A stretch of 52,458 nt of DNA from Lachnospiraceae bacterium (GCA_029338875.1 JAQYBF010000010.1:1-52458); one strand, 5' to 3'. Counted from the stretch's first letter, positions 1-9,458 are shown. Translations and numbers: made by a program. The notes: generated by a model not told the origin, from the sequence alone.

Positions 1-1605
1 CTCTTCCTGGATCCTTCGGAAAACGGTGACGGCCAGCAGTGGACCAAGTATCCGATCGCTGTCATCGGCGCAGGCCCGGCAGGCCTGACCGCAGCCTGGT
101 TCCTTAGCAAGGAAGGCTATCCGGTCACCATCTTCGAAAAGGAAGATCGTCCGGGCGGCATGCTTTTAAACGGTATTCCGAACTTCCGTCTTGAGAAGGA
201 TGTCCTGGCTTCCGAAGTCGAGCTGGTGAAAAAAATGGGCGCTGAATTCAAGTGCGGCGTCGAGGTCGGTAAAGACGTTACCATTCAGGACCTCCGCGAC
301 CAAGGCTACAAGGCCTTCTTTATCGCCATCGGTCTGCAGGGCGGACGACTGGCAGGGGTTCCTGGCGAAGATGCAGAAGGAGTCGAGTCCGGTGTACATT
401 TCTTAAAGAGAGTCAACCTGGCAACCGGCACCGGTCTGTCGGATGAGAAGATCAGTGATCCGGTGCGCCTGGACGGCGATGTTGTTGTCGTCGGTGGCGG
501 AAATGTCGCTGCTGATGTGGCGCGGGCTGCGCTCCGTTGCACGGACGGTCATGTCACAATGCTCTGCCTGGAGCAGAGGGATGAGATGCCGGCTGCAAAG
601 GATGAGGTCGGGGAGATTCTTTCCGAGGGCATCGATCTTTGCAATGGCTGGGGCCCCAAGGAAATCAGGAAGAATGCGGATGGAAGCATTGCCTCCATCG
701 TCTTCAAGAAGTGCGTAAGCGTCAAGGACGAGACCGGCAGATTCAATCCGAAGTATGATGAGTCCGAGCTCAAGGAAATCCCCTGCAGCCATGTTCTCAT
801 GGCCATCGGCCAGTCCGCCGAGTGGGGTAAAATGCTCGAAGGCACCAGGGTCAAGCTCCGCCGGAACGGCACCGCAGAGGCGGATCCGGCAACCCTGCAG
901 ACCGCTGAGCCCGATATTTTCGTCGGCGGCGACATCAACCACGGCGCGCGTTTCGCCATCGATGCGATCGCAGACGGCCGGGAAGGCATGGTTTCCATCA
1001 ACCGTTTCGTGCATCCGGGCCAGTCCATGACCATAGGCCGGAATCTGCGGAACTTTATCGAGCTCGACCGCGACGACGTCCGGATCGAAAGCTATGACAA
1101 CGCTTCCCGCCAGACCCCGGGCATGCGGATGCCGAAGGAGTATGGAAATGTAGACCAGTCCGCCTTTAAGGGATTCAATGCGGAAGGTGGAAATGCAGAA
1201 GGCGGAAATGCAGGCCAGAGCGGCTTCTCAAATGAATTTGAAAATTCAGAAAGCGAAAATGCAGGCCAGGCCGGCTTCTCCAGGGAAGATATGATCAAGG
1301 CTGCCACCAAGTCCTTCGAGGATCTCCGCCTGCCTCTGACTGAGGAACAGGTCAAGATTGAGGCCAACCGCTGCTTAAAATGCGGCGCAACGACTGTTGA
1401 CTTCAATAAGTGTATCGGCTGCGGCCTCTGCACTACCCGCTGTGAATTCGATGCTATTCATCTGACCCGTGATCTGCCGCATTGCTCTGATATGTATACA
1501 GCAGAACAGATGATGGATGCTGTCAAAGCATATCTTCCAAAGCGGACCATGGCTATCATAAAGACCAAGATGCGGGGACATTCGGAATATCCGAGTGAGC
1601 AGTAA
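1..1605 (+). CDS. FAD-dependent NAD(P) oxidoreductase (glutamate synthase beta-subunit-like) with C-terminal 4Fe-4S ferredoxin segment; 5' truncated by window
   Basis: Open from base 1; AVIGAGPAGLTAAWFLSKEGYPVTIFEK and VVVGGGNVAADVAR dinucleotide-binding motifs; CIGCGLCTTRC near C-terminus. Confidence 0.85.
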   Translation, partial: LFLDPSENGDGQQWTKYPIAVIGAGPAGLTAAWFLSKEGYPVTIFEKEDRPGGMLLNGIPNFRLEKDVLASEVELVKKMGAEFKCGVEVGKDVTIQDLRDQGYKAFFIAIGLQGGRLAGVPGEDAEGVESGVHFLKRVNLATGTGLSDEKISDPVRLDGDVVVVGGGNVAADVARAALRCTDGHVTMLCLEQRDEMPAAKDEVGEILSEGIDLCNGWGPKEIRKNADGSIASIVFKKCVSVKDETGRFNPKYDESELKEIPCSHVLMAIGQSAEWGKMLEGTRVKLRRNGTAEADPATLQTAEPDIFVGGDINHGARFAIDAIADGREGMVSINRFVHPGQSMTIGRNLRNFIELDRDDVRIESYDNASRQTPGMRMPKEYGNVDQSAFKGFNAEGGNAEGGNAGQSGFSNEFENSESENAGQAGFSREDMIKAATKSFEDLRLPLTEEQVKIEANRCLKCGATTVDFNKCIGCGLCTTRCEFDAIHLTRDLPHCSDMYTAEQMMDAVKAYLPKRTMAIIKTKMRGHSEYPSEQ

Positions 1606-1930
1606 GAGATATAATAGCAGTAAGAGTTAGAATCCTTCAAAGGCCGGGATAGGCCTGCGGAATTATGAAGAATTTCTGGCTGTGGAAGAATGCTGAGGAT
1701 TGAAAGCAATTGTGCGGAATCTTTCACTGGTTCGATTAGGTCTGAGGAGGATTGAAGTGATTGTGTGTGAGATCTTTCGCTGGTCCGAATGACGTGTGGA
1801 GGATTGAACATGCCTGCGGAGTTATGAAGAACGGTTGACTGTGGAAAAAGCAGAAATATTCAGTAGCTTATGTTGATGAATAAGCTGATAAGTAATCGAT
1901 GTTGGCTTATCTGTAGAAAGTTCAGAAAAA

Positions 1931-2605
1931 ATGAGTGATCGTGCATTTGAAATCCTTGACACCAAGGAAAGAGTAATTGAAGACAATGATAAGGTAGCTG
2001 CCGAAGTCCGGAAGAAGCTTTCGGACAAGGGCGTCTTCCTTATTAACCTGATGGCATCTCCCGGAGCCGGAAAGACCACAACTCTGGTCAGGACCATCAA
2101 GGCCTTAAAGGACCGTTACCGGATCGGTGTCATGGAAGCGGACGTCGATAGTGATGTCGATGCAAGAGCGGTTTCCGAGGCCGGGGCCAAAGCAATTCAG
2201 CTCCATACCGGCGGATCCTGTCACATGGATGCGGATATGACCGAGCGTGGACTCGACGGTCTGGGACTGGATGACCTGGACGTCGTCTTCCTTGAGAATG
2301 TCGGAAATCTGGTCTGCCCGGCCGAGTTTGATGTCGGAGCCAACAAAAGAGTGGTCATCCTTTCCGTTCCGGAAGGCGATGACAAGCCACTGAAGTACCC
2401 TCTGATGTTTACGGTCGGAGATGTGCTTCTGATCAACAAGTATGACACCAGAGAGATCTTCGATTTTGACCTGGACCGGCTGAAGAAAAATGTTTCTGAA
2501 CTGAATCCGGATATGGAGGTCCTGCCTCTTTCTGCAAAGACCGGCGATGGCTTCGATGCCTGGATCAACTGGCTGACCGATGCGATTGAGGCAGCCCGGA
2601 AGTAA
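1931..2605 (+). CDS. hypB: Hydrogenase nickel incorporation GTPase HypB (copy 1)
   Basis: NLMASPGAGKTTTL P-loop, GVMEADVDSDVDA, FLENVGNLVCPAEFDVG, SVPEGDDKPLKYP. Confidence 0.9.
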   Translation: MSDRAFEILDTKERVIEDNDKVAAEVRKKLSDKGVFLINLMASPGAGKTTTLVRTIKALKDRYRIGVMEADVDSDVDARAVSEAGAKAIQLHTGGSCHMDADMTERGLDGLGLDDLDVVFLENVGNLVCPAEFDVGANKRVVILSVPEGDDKPLKYPLMFTVGDVLLINKYDTREIFDFDLDRLKKNVSELNPDMEVLPLSAKTGDGFDAWINWLTDAIEAARK

Positions 2606-2635
2606 GAGCAGTTGACATTATCTTAGGAGAATAGA

Positions 2636-3295
2636 ATGAAAGTTATAGAATTAAACGCATCGGTCACCGAATCCAACGACCGTGATGCAGATGCGCTTCG
2701 TCTGGAAATGAAGAAACAGGGAACCCTCTTAATCAATCTCATGTCTTCTCCCGGATCCGGCAAGACCACCCTTCTTTCGAAGACCGTGACGGATCTGAAG
2801 TCTGAAATGAAGATCGGTGTCATGGAAGCCGACATCGCTTCCGATGTCGATGCCGTGAAGATGGAATCCTACGGAGCGGTCTCCATTCAGGCCCATACCG
2901 ATGGCATGTGCCATATGGATGCAGGCATGACCCAGAGAGCTCTGGATGCCATGGGATCAAAGGGTCTGGATCTGATCTTCCTCGAAAATGTCGGGAATCT
3001 GATCTGCCCGGCTGAATTCGATACCGGCGCCGGCCGGAAGGTCATGATTCTTTCTGTTCCGGAAGGCGACGACAAGCCTCTCAAATATCCGCTCATGTTC
3101 CGTGAGTCGGATGCTCTGGTTATTACGAAAATGGATGCCCTGCCCTATTTTGATTTCGACCTGGAGAAATGCAAGGAGCGGGCAAAGGCTTTGAATCCGG
3201 ACATCCGGATCTTCCCGGTTTCCGCAAAGACCGGCGAGGGCATGGAAGCCTTCGAAGAGTATCTTCGCAGGGAAGTCGAGGACTGGAAGAAATAA
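2636..3295 (+). CDS. hypB: Hydrogenase nickel incorporation GTPase HypB (copy 2)
   Basis: Tandem paralog: NLMSSPGSGKTTLL, FLENVGNLICPAEFDTG, SVPEGDDKPLKYP. Confidence 0.9.
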   Translation: MKVIELNASVTESNDRDADALRLEMKKQGTLLINLMSSPGSGKTTLLSKTVTDLKSEMKIGVMEADIASDVDAVKMESYGAVSIQAHTDGMCHMDAGMTQRALDAMGSKGLDLIFLENVGNLICPAEFDTGAGRKVMILSVPEGDDKPLKYPLMFRESDALVITKMDALPYFDFDLEKCKERAKALNPDIRIFPVSAKTGEGMEAFEEYLRREVEDWKK

Positions 3296-3407
3296 TCGTT
3301 AGAGACGAATCATTTCAGACATACTGAAATGAAGCGGTGAAAAGTGATATGCAGCCAGGAAACTGTCTGCATATCCAGCCCCTAGACAATATAGAGGTAA
3401 AAGATAC

Positions 3408-3803
3408 ATGCATGAAATGGGAATTGTGCTTCATCTGGCGGACACGCTGGATCAGGCCGCAAAGGAAAACCATATTACAAAATACGGCTCCGTGACGCTG
3501 TCCGTGGGCGAGGTCTCCGGCATTATGACGGACTACTTCGAGGAGTGCTGGGACTACTTCAAGGGCCGGCATCCCCTTCTCAAGGATTCCAAGCTGAAAC
3601 TTGAAACCATCAAGGCCATCACCTTTTGCAGCAACTGTGAGAGAAATTATGAGACCGTAAAGTACGGGAAAACCTGTCCCTACTGTGGCTCTGGCGAGAC
3701 CTGGCTGATTACCGGAAACGAGTGCCTGATCAAGGAAGTGGAAGCTGAGACTGACGATGGGGAAGAAGGCGTTGTAGAGCAGGAAGCGGATAATCTGGTT
3801 TGA
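3408..3803 (+). CDS. hypA: Hydrogenase maturation nickel metallochaperone HypA
   Basis: Starts MHEMGIV; zinc motif CSNCERNYETVKYGKTCPYCGS; follows hypB. Confidence 0.9.
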   Translation: MHEMGIVLHLADTLDQAAKENHITKYGSVTLSVGEVSGIMTDYFEECWDYFKGRHPLLKDSKLKLETIKAITFCSNCERNYETVKYGKTCPYCGSGETWLITGNECLIKEVEAETDDGEEGVVEQEADNLV

Positions 3804-3948
3804 TTTCTGGTCGGATAAATTTGATTGATGACCAGCTAATTATGGAGGCAGACCAGTTGGTTTGATAACTGCTCTGATTAATTATTGCAACGTATCGTAT
3901 TATTGCTATGCTTTGCAAATACATCCAATCATATGATGAGTATAAAAA

Positions 3949-3972
3949 GAAGTCCTGGACGGGCTTCTTTTT
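3949..3972 (+). terminator. Intrinsic terminator after hypA
   Basis: GAAGTCC-TGGAC-GGGCTTC then T-run. Confidence 0.7.
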
Positions 3973-4017
3973 TGTATTCTGAAAAACATCTGCTATATAG
4001 GTCCTAGACAAACCTCG

Positions 4018-4291
4018 AACATCGGAATTTGAAATTTTTGCCGAAATCGATGTTTCAATATCCGGAAATAGGACGTGCAAACATCGGAATTTGAATTTTT
4101 AGTCGAAATCGATGTTCAAAAATCCGGAAATCAGAGGTACAAACATCGGGATTCAAGTTTTTTCCAGAAATCGATGTTTGACCGCCCAGAAATCAGGAAA
4201 ATAAACATCGGAATTCAGAATTTACTTCAAAATCGATGTTTATAATCAGAAAAGACATCTGAAAACAAATTTTCTGTTGAAATCGATGTTG
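4018..4291. repeat. Array A: 62-bp-period palindromic-ended tandem repeat
   Basis: AACATCGG at 4018, 4080, 4142, 4204 (exact 62 steps); CGATGTT at 4048, 4110, 4172, 4234, 4284. Confidence 0.9.
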
Positions 4292-4427
4292 AAATTAGAG
4301 AGAATAAAAATACTAAGCGACGTTATCCTCCCCCGGAACCAATGTTGAGACTTAGTCAAATCAAGCAGGCATTGAAATCTTAATTTTTGAGAGACCGATG
4401 TCGTAATATTTCCCAATCAACAAATTA

Positions 4428-4505
4428 CAAAGCTCAAAAGCTACAGGCAGCGGTGCAATTTGCAAAGCTCAAAAGCCACAGGCAACGGTGCAATTTACAA
4501 AGCCA
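4428..4505. repeat. 35-bp tandem repeat, about 2.2 copies
   Basis: CAAAGCTCAAAAGCYACAGGCARCGGTGCAATTTRC at 4428 and 4463, partial copy at 4498. Confidence 0.85.
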
Positions 4506-4744
4506 GGCAGGTTGTTAGGGCAATTCTCTGCCTTGGAGGAATGTCAAGGTTTGATTTAGCTTATTCTTAGGTACAGGTCAGACACTGGCAAAGCTTCATT
4601 TGTGGGAAAGTTCAAAGTCGGTCTAAGTTCAGCCACAGGCGCCAGAGTAAGTCTAATCTTAGTATTAGCTGCAGATTAGATTCAGACAAGATCTGTCTAT
4701 ATAAAGTACAGATCCAAAAAGTATGTTTCGGAAGGGAGAGTCAT

Positions 4745-5572
4745 ATGAAAAAATATTCTTTAAAACCAACCAGCCTTTATGATGAAGCCAGGCGAAGAAA
4801 GAGAGAACTGGAAGGTGTTTATTCCACAGTCAGGCAAAGGTTTTCCAAGTATCCTGCGGGGAAATTACATGTTGTGAACAACTGGGGAAACATGGAGTAC
4901 TATCTCAGGAATGATTCGACAGATAAAAGCGGGCACTATATTTCAAAGAAGCAGGAGAGAAAAATTCGCCTTTATCTGCAGAAAAAATACGATGAAGATA
5001 TTCTTAAAGCGCTTTCAAATGAGATTGCCGCACTGGAGCGATTTCTTAAGAGAGCAGATAAGGGAGATATTCGTATAAAGGAAATATATACCAATGCACC
5101 GGAGGAAATCAGAAAGCACATCTGTCCAATTGATATGAGCGATGCGGATTTTCAGGAAAAATGGATGAGCATCCCCTTTGAGGGAAAGAAAATTTCTGAT
5201 GAAGTTCCGCATTATCTTACGGATAATGGTGAGCGGGTTCGGTCGAAATCTGAACTGAATATTGCTAATGCGCTTCTTCGACATGGAATCCCATACAAGT
5301 ACGAATGTCCGCTCCGGCTTTCTGACGGGAATACAATGTATCCGGATTTTACCTTATATGATGTTCGTCGAAGACAGGAGATGTACTGGGAGCATCGCGG
5401 TATGATGGATGACCGACAGTATGCGTCGTATGCTGTTCAGCGGACAAAGAGTTATCAGAAGGCAGGAATTTTCCTCGGTGACAGGCTGATTTTCACAGAG
5501 GAAACATCAGGCAGCCCGCTTGGGACAGATGAAATTGAGTCAGTTATCAAGCATTACTTTAAGCCGCAGTGA
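4745..5572 (+). CDS. Hypothetical protein with PD-(D/E)XK nuclease-like core, flanked by 62-bp arrays
   Basis: RSKSE...MYPDFTL...EMYWEHRGMMDD spacing; RBS GAAGGGAGAG just upstream. Confidence 0.6.
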   Translation: MKKYSLKPTSLYDEARRRKRELEGVYSTVRQRFSKYPAGKLHVVNNWGNMEYYLRNDSTDKSGHYISKKQERKIRLYLQKKYDEDILKALSNEIAALERFLKRADKGDIRIKEIYTNAPEEIRKHICPIDMSDADFQEKWMSIPFEGKKISDEVPHYLTDNGERVRSKSELNIANALLRHGIPYKYECPLRLSDGNTMYPDFTLYDVRRRQEMYWEHRGMMDDRQYASYAVQRTKSYQKAGIFLGDRLIFTEETSGSPLGTDEIESVIKHYFKPQ

Positions 5573-5630
5573 AAATTGTCAGTGGGAATGGCTGATGAAT
5601 AGTTTTACCTGGGAATCTGTACGATTATAT

Positions 5631-5793
5631 AACATCGGAATTTGAGAATTTCTTCGAAATCGATGTTTGAAACTCCAAAAAGCGATAATACAGACATCGA
5701 GATTCGGAATTTTCTACAAAATCGATGTTTAAAACGAGTAAAAGACATCGAAAAGCTAATTTCGATTGAAATCTTCTATTGAAATCGATGCTC
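5631..5793. repeat. Array B: 62-bp-period repeat, same orientation as array A
   Basis: AACATCGG at 5631, equivalent at 5693; CGATGTTT at 5661 and 5723; degenerate third unit. Confidence 0.85.
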
Positions 5794-5832
5794 TAAGTGC
5801 AATCAGTTAACAGACAGCGAGATTTCAGATTT

Positions 5833-5999
5833 CAGGCCTTCTTTTTGGAAGAACAGCACCTAGGTGGGCACAAACTTAAGAACATGCAAGCCTTCTATAG
5901 AAATGGCAGGACCTGGGCCAGCACAATACTTAAGAACAGTCATGCCTTCTTTTTCAGAAACGGCAGCACCTGCGCAAGCACAATACTCAGGAACATGAG
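5833..5999. repeat. 54-bp tandem repeat made from the 3' end of the EamA gene
   Basis: CCTTCT...GCACAA(A/T)ACTTAAGAACA-type units anchored at 5837, 5891, 5945; the third is the coding end of the - strand gene. Confidence 0.85.
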
Positions 6000-7097
6000 C
6001 CCGCCTCCCAGAATCTCCGTTGCAGACATGGCCTGGCCCAGTATAATCCAGCCGGAAATTGCTGAGATCACAGACTCCAGACACATGAGAAGGGAAGCGA
6101 GCGCAGGGTTTAGATTTCTCTGTCCGATAATCTGCAGAGTGTAGGCGATGCCGCTGGAAAAGACGCCTACGTAGAGGAGCGAAGGCCCGGCCTCCACAAT
6201 GGATGGCAGGGTCGGATGCTCGAAAATCAGCATGAGAATGCCGGATTCGATGGCCACGACGAAAAACATGAGGCAGGAAAGGACAACGCCCCGGCAGCGC
6301 ATGGACCAGTAGTCGATGGTCATGATTTGGATGGCAAAGAGGAAGGCGCAGACCAGGACCTGGATGTCGCCCAGGGTGAAGCCGACGCCGGATTTTCCGG
6401 CCAGGCAGAGGAAATATAGACCAAGCAGCGAGAGTACCGCGCAGAACCAGATGTAGGGACGGACTTTTCTGCCCAGGAAAAGGCCCAGGATGGGAACCAG
6501 GATGACATAAAGCGCGGTCAGGAAGCCGGCTTTTGCAACTGTTGTGTTTCCGATGCCGAACTGCTGGAAGATGGTGGCAGCGGCGAGGGCGGTTCCGCAG
6601 ATCAGGGCGCCTTTGAGCTCGGCTTTGGTGACCGGGCCGATTTTGTAGGTTAGTTTGTCGGGAACGGATTCAGAAGAATTTTCTCCTGACAATTCAGGAG
6701 CCGCTGCAGATGATTGTCCCCTGTGGCTGATTTTCTCGACGATTACAGCGACCGGAATCAGGAAAATTGCGCCGATCAGGCTTCTTATGGAAGTGAAGGT
6801 CAGTCCGCCGATATATTCGGCCCCGACCGACTGGGCCACGAAAGCAGTTCCCCAGATCAGAGAGGCAAGAAAAAGAATGATGGAGCCCTTTAACTGACTG
6901 CCCGGCTTCAGACGGGCGGATTCCGAATCGAATGGTTTCGGAATGGAGGACTTCAAGCTGGATGGGTCAGGATTTGATAACTTCATACTTGATGCCCTCG
7001 AACCGGAAATCTTTGAACCGGCCGGCGTCTGACCGGGCGGATTCTCGCCTGCCAACGACAAATTTTCTATAGTGTTGGTAACTTTTTCTTCTGACAT
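5940..7097 (-). CDS. EamA/DMT family transporter
   Basis: Multiple hydrophobic segments; LIWGTAFVAQSVGAEYIGGLTFTSIRSLIGAIFL. Confidence 0.85.
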   Translation of the reverse strand: MSEEKVTNTIENLSLAGENPPGQTPAGSKISGSRASSMKLSNPDPSSLKSSIPKPFDSESARLKPGSQLKGSIILFLASLIWGTAFVAQSVGAEYIGGLTFTSIRSLIGAIFLIPVAVIVEKISHRGQSSAAAPELSGENSSESVPDKLTYKIGPVTKAELKGALICGTALAAATIFQQFGIGNTTVAKAGFLTALYVILVPILGLFLGRKVRPYIWFCAVLSLLGLYFLCLAGKSGVGFTLGDIQVLVCAFLFAIQIMTIDYWSMRCRGVVLSCLMFFVVAIESGILMLIFEHPTLPSIVEAGPSLLYVGVFSSGIAYTLQIIGQRNLNPALASLLMCLESVISAISGWIILGQAMSATEILGGGLMFLSIVLAQVLPFLKKKA

Positions 7098-7368
7098 GTG
7101 TTACTCTTTTCTCTAAAAGGTACTCCTAGGCATTTTGATTGAGGATGACCTCGACAAAAGAATGCTTTATGATAAGCCTGCTGAATATCTGAAAATGTAT
7201 TTCCGATTATTCTAATAATCCAAGGGATCACAGGAAAAATTCTTATGATCCAAGGGACTACCGGGATTTTTATGAGATCTATGAGATCACATGGATTTCT
7301 ATGATTATAACAGATATGAGAGAGAAGCATTCTCCTTTCTCGGAAAAGAAGGATTTAAAGAAAAACAA

Positions 7369-7500
7369 ATCCGCAGAGAATTTAAAGAAACTTCACGGAA
7401 AAGCGGGATTCAATGAAAAGTAAAATCCGCAGAGAATTCAAAGAAACTTCACGGGAAAGTAAGATTCGTTGAAAAGTGGATTTGCGGAGGAATTCATAGA
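7369..7500. repeat. Tandem repeat of about 57 bp immediately upstream of maf
   Basis: AATCCGCAGAGAATTYAAAGAAACTTCACGGRAAAG repeated (CCGC anchors 7371, 7428; degenerate third near 7483). Confidence 0.8.
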
Positions 7501-7513
7501 ATAGAGGTATAAC

Positions 7514-8170
7514 ATGAAAAAACAGATCATTCTGGCATCGGGCTCGCCGCGCCGGCTGGAGCTTCTCCAGCAGATCGGCCTCCGGCCCATCGTGGTTAAA
7601 AGCCGGATCGAAGAGAAAATCACCGAGACCGACCCGGCTCTCGTCGTCGAAGAACTTTCCCGGCAGAAGGCCTGCGATGTAGCGGAGCACCTGGAAGAAT
7701 ACCTGATCGAGAGCTCCTTTTCCGATCCCATGACAGGCCTTTCCGAGACAAATATAGACCCTGTCCCGGTTTTCAATCCAAGCCAGGCTCTGGTTCTCGG
7801 CGCAGATACAGTGGTTTCCTGTGATGGAAAAATCCTGGGCAAGCCCCATTCTCATGATGAAGCATTTCAGATGATCAAGCTTCTTCAGGGGCGGAGTCAT
7901 CAGGTTTATACCGGTGTAACGCTGGCACTGCCGGAAAGCTCGGACCGGTTTACATTTCATGAAGAGACAATTGTTCATGTCGTGCCTATGACAGATGCGG
8001 AGATCAGGGCCTATGCGGAAAGCGCCGAGCCCATGGACAAGGCCGGGGCATATGGAATCCAGGGGACGTTCGGCAAGTTCATCGACCGGATCGAGGGCGA
8101 CTACTACAACGTGGTCGGCCTGCCGCTGGCGCAGGTTTATGCGGAGATCAAGAAATTTGTTTTACGGTGA
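7514..8170 (+). CDS. maf: Maf family nucleotide pyrophosphatase
   Basis: IILASGSPRRLELLQQIGL, VLGADTVVSCDGKILGKP, DKAGAYGIQGTFGKFIDRIEGDYYNVVGLPL. Confidence 0.92.
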   Translation: MKKQIILASGSPRRLELLQQIGLRPIVVKSRIEEKITETDPALVVEELSRQKACDVAEHLEEYLIESSFSDPMTGLSETNIDPVPVFNPSQALVLGADTVVSCDGKILGKPHSHDEAFQMIKLLQGRSHQVYTGVTLALPESSDRFTFHEETIVHVVPMTDAEIRAYAESAEPMDKAGAYGIQGTFGKFIDRIEGDYYNVVGLPLAQVYAEIKKFVLR

Positions 8171-8184
8171 GAAAGAAGGAAATT

Positions 8185-8415
8185 ATGGCAGTAAATCCAG
8201 GATCAATTTTTAAGATTATGCAGCTCAAGAAAAGGTTTGAGGACAACCATCCCAAGATGGCCGCTTTCTTGCAGAATGTACTTCTGAGCGGCCTTCCGGA
8301 AGGGACAGTCATTGATATCCGCGTAGAGAAGCCGGGCGAGAACCCGATCGAAGCCAATATGCGGGTTACTGCCGACGATATTGAGATGGCCCAGGAGCTG
8401 AAATCCATGCAGTAA
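8185..8415 (+). CDS. Small conserved hypothetical protein
   Basis: 76-aa ORF MAVNPGSIFKIMQLKKRFEDNHPKM..., RBS AGAAGGA. Confidence 0.6.
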   Translation: MAVNPGSIFKIMQLKKRFEDNHPKMAAFLQNVLLSGLPEGTVIDIRVEKPGENPIEANMRVTADDIEMAQELKSMQ

Positions 8416-8417
8416 CC

Positions 8418-9224
8418 TTACTGCATCCTATTCTTGATAATCTCCCTCCGATATTCACTCGGCGACATGTGGTATTCTTCGCGGAAGACTCGGTTCATGG
8501 TACGCTGGCTGTCGAAGCCGGCATTCATGCAGGCCTCGGTGATGGACTGGTTGCTGAGGCGGAGGAGATGGACGAAGTCACGAAGGCGGGTCTGGTTCAG
8601 ATAGCGGTTGAAATTCATGTGAAAGGTCGAGGAGAAGAGCCTTGACAGGGCGTAGGGACTGACGTAGAGGTCCTTTGCCATGGAGGTCAGGGTCACTTCT
8701 CGGGTGTGGTTCCGGGCAATGTACTCGACAGTCCGGTAGATCAGGTCGTCGCTTCCCATGGAATCCTTCTGCACCAGGTGAAACATGGGAAAAATCCGGC
8801 CCAGAATGATCTGGAGATAGGAATCCATGAGGACATCGTGATAGACCTGGCGGTCGTCGAGATTTTCCAGGCAGATCAGGGCCTGGATGATGTCGTCGGA
8901 AACCCGCTCCTTGGGAATGACCGGATCCTGAGCTGTATAGCGCTCGAGCGCATCGCGGAAGGGCGGGCAGTGGTCGGCCGTCGAGTGGATGAAGAGGGCG
9001 TGGCCTTCCTCGCCGGACATATTCTGATAATGGTGGATGACCTGAGGAAAAATCAGGGCCAGATCGCCTGCCTCCATATGGAAGAGATTGGTTCCGCTTC
9101 CGATTTCCATGCTTCCGCTCCGAAGATAGACCAGCTCCATGGGTTCGTGCAGATGCGGCGGTACATGCTCAACAGATTTTACATAGACTTCAAAATCGGG
9201 TTTATTCTGATAGATCGCATACAT
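8418..9224 (-). CDS. AraC family transcriptional regulator
   Basis: N-terminal cupin-like domain and C-terminal VTLTSMAKDLYVSPYALSRLF...SITEACMNAGFDSQRTMNRVFREEYHMSPSEYR double HTH. Confidence 0.92.
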   Translation of the reverse strand: MYAIYQNKPDFEVYVKSVEHVPPHLHEPMELVYLRSGSMEIGSGTNLFHMEAGDLALIFPQVIHHYQNMSGEEGHALFIHSTADHCPPFRDALERYTAQDPVIPKERVSDDIIQALICLENLDDRQVYHDVLMDSYLQIILGRIFPMFHLVQKDSMGSDDLIYRTVEYIARNHTREVTLTSMAKDLYVSPYALSRLFSSTFHMNFNRYLNQTRLRDFVHLLRLSNQSITEACMNAGFDSQRTMNRVFREEYHMSPSEYRREIIKNRMQ

Positions 9225-9458
9225 CGGGAACGTCTCCTTACTTATTTCAATTCAATTTTTCGATCAAATTAATTCTTTTTTGTCGACTTTGATTTTGCAA
9301 ATTCGCTATAAGATAAAGCAAAAATAGCACATGTGACTGAATTTTGCAAGATTTGGCCAATAAACTTTTTCATCTGGCAAGCAGGTTTCAAATTCAGGGC
9401 CTATTATATAGACAGTTTCAGGGAACGTTCCCGAAGAGGAAGCCCTGGAACAAACCTA

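Noticed and set aside
4018-4291. CRISPR array
   Set aside because: Regular 62-bp period but units diverge strongly, linkers share sequence with each other, ends are palindromic over a long span, and no cas genes are nearby.
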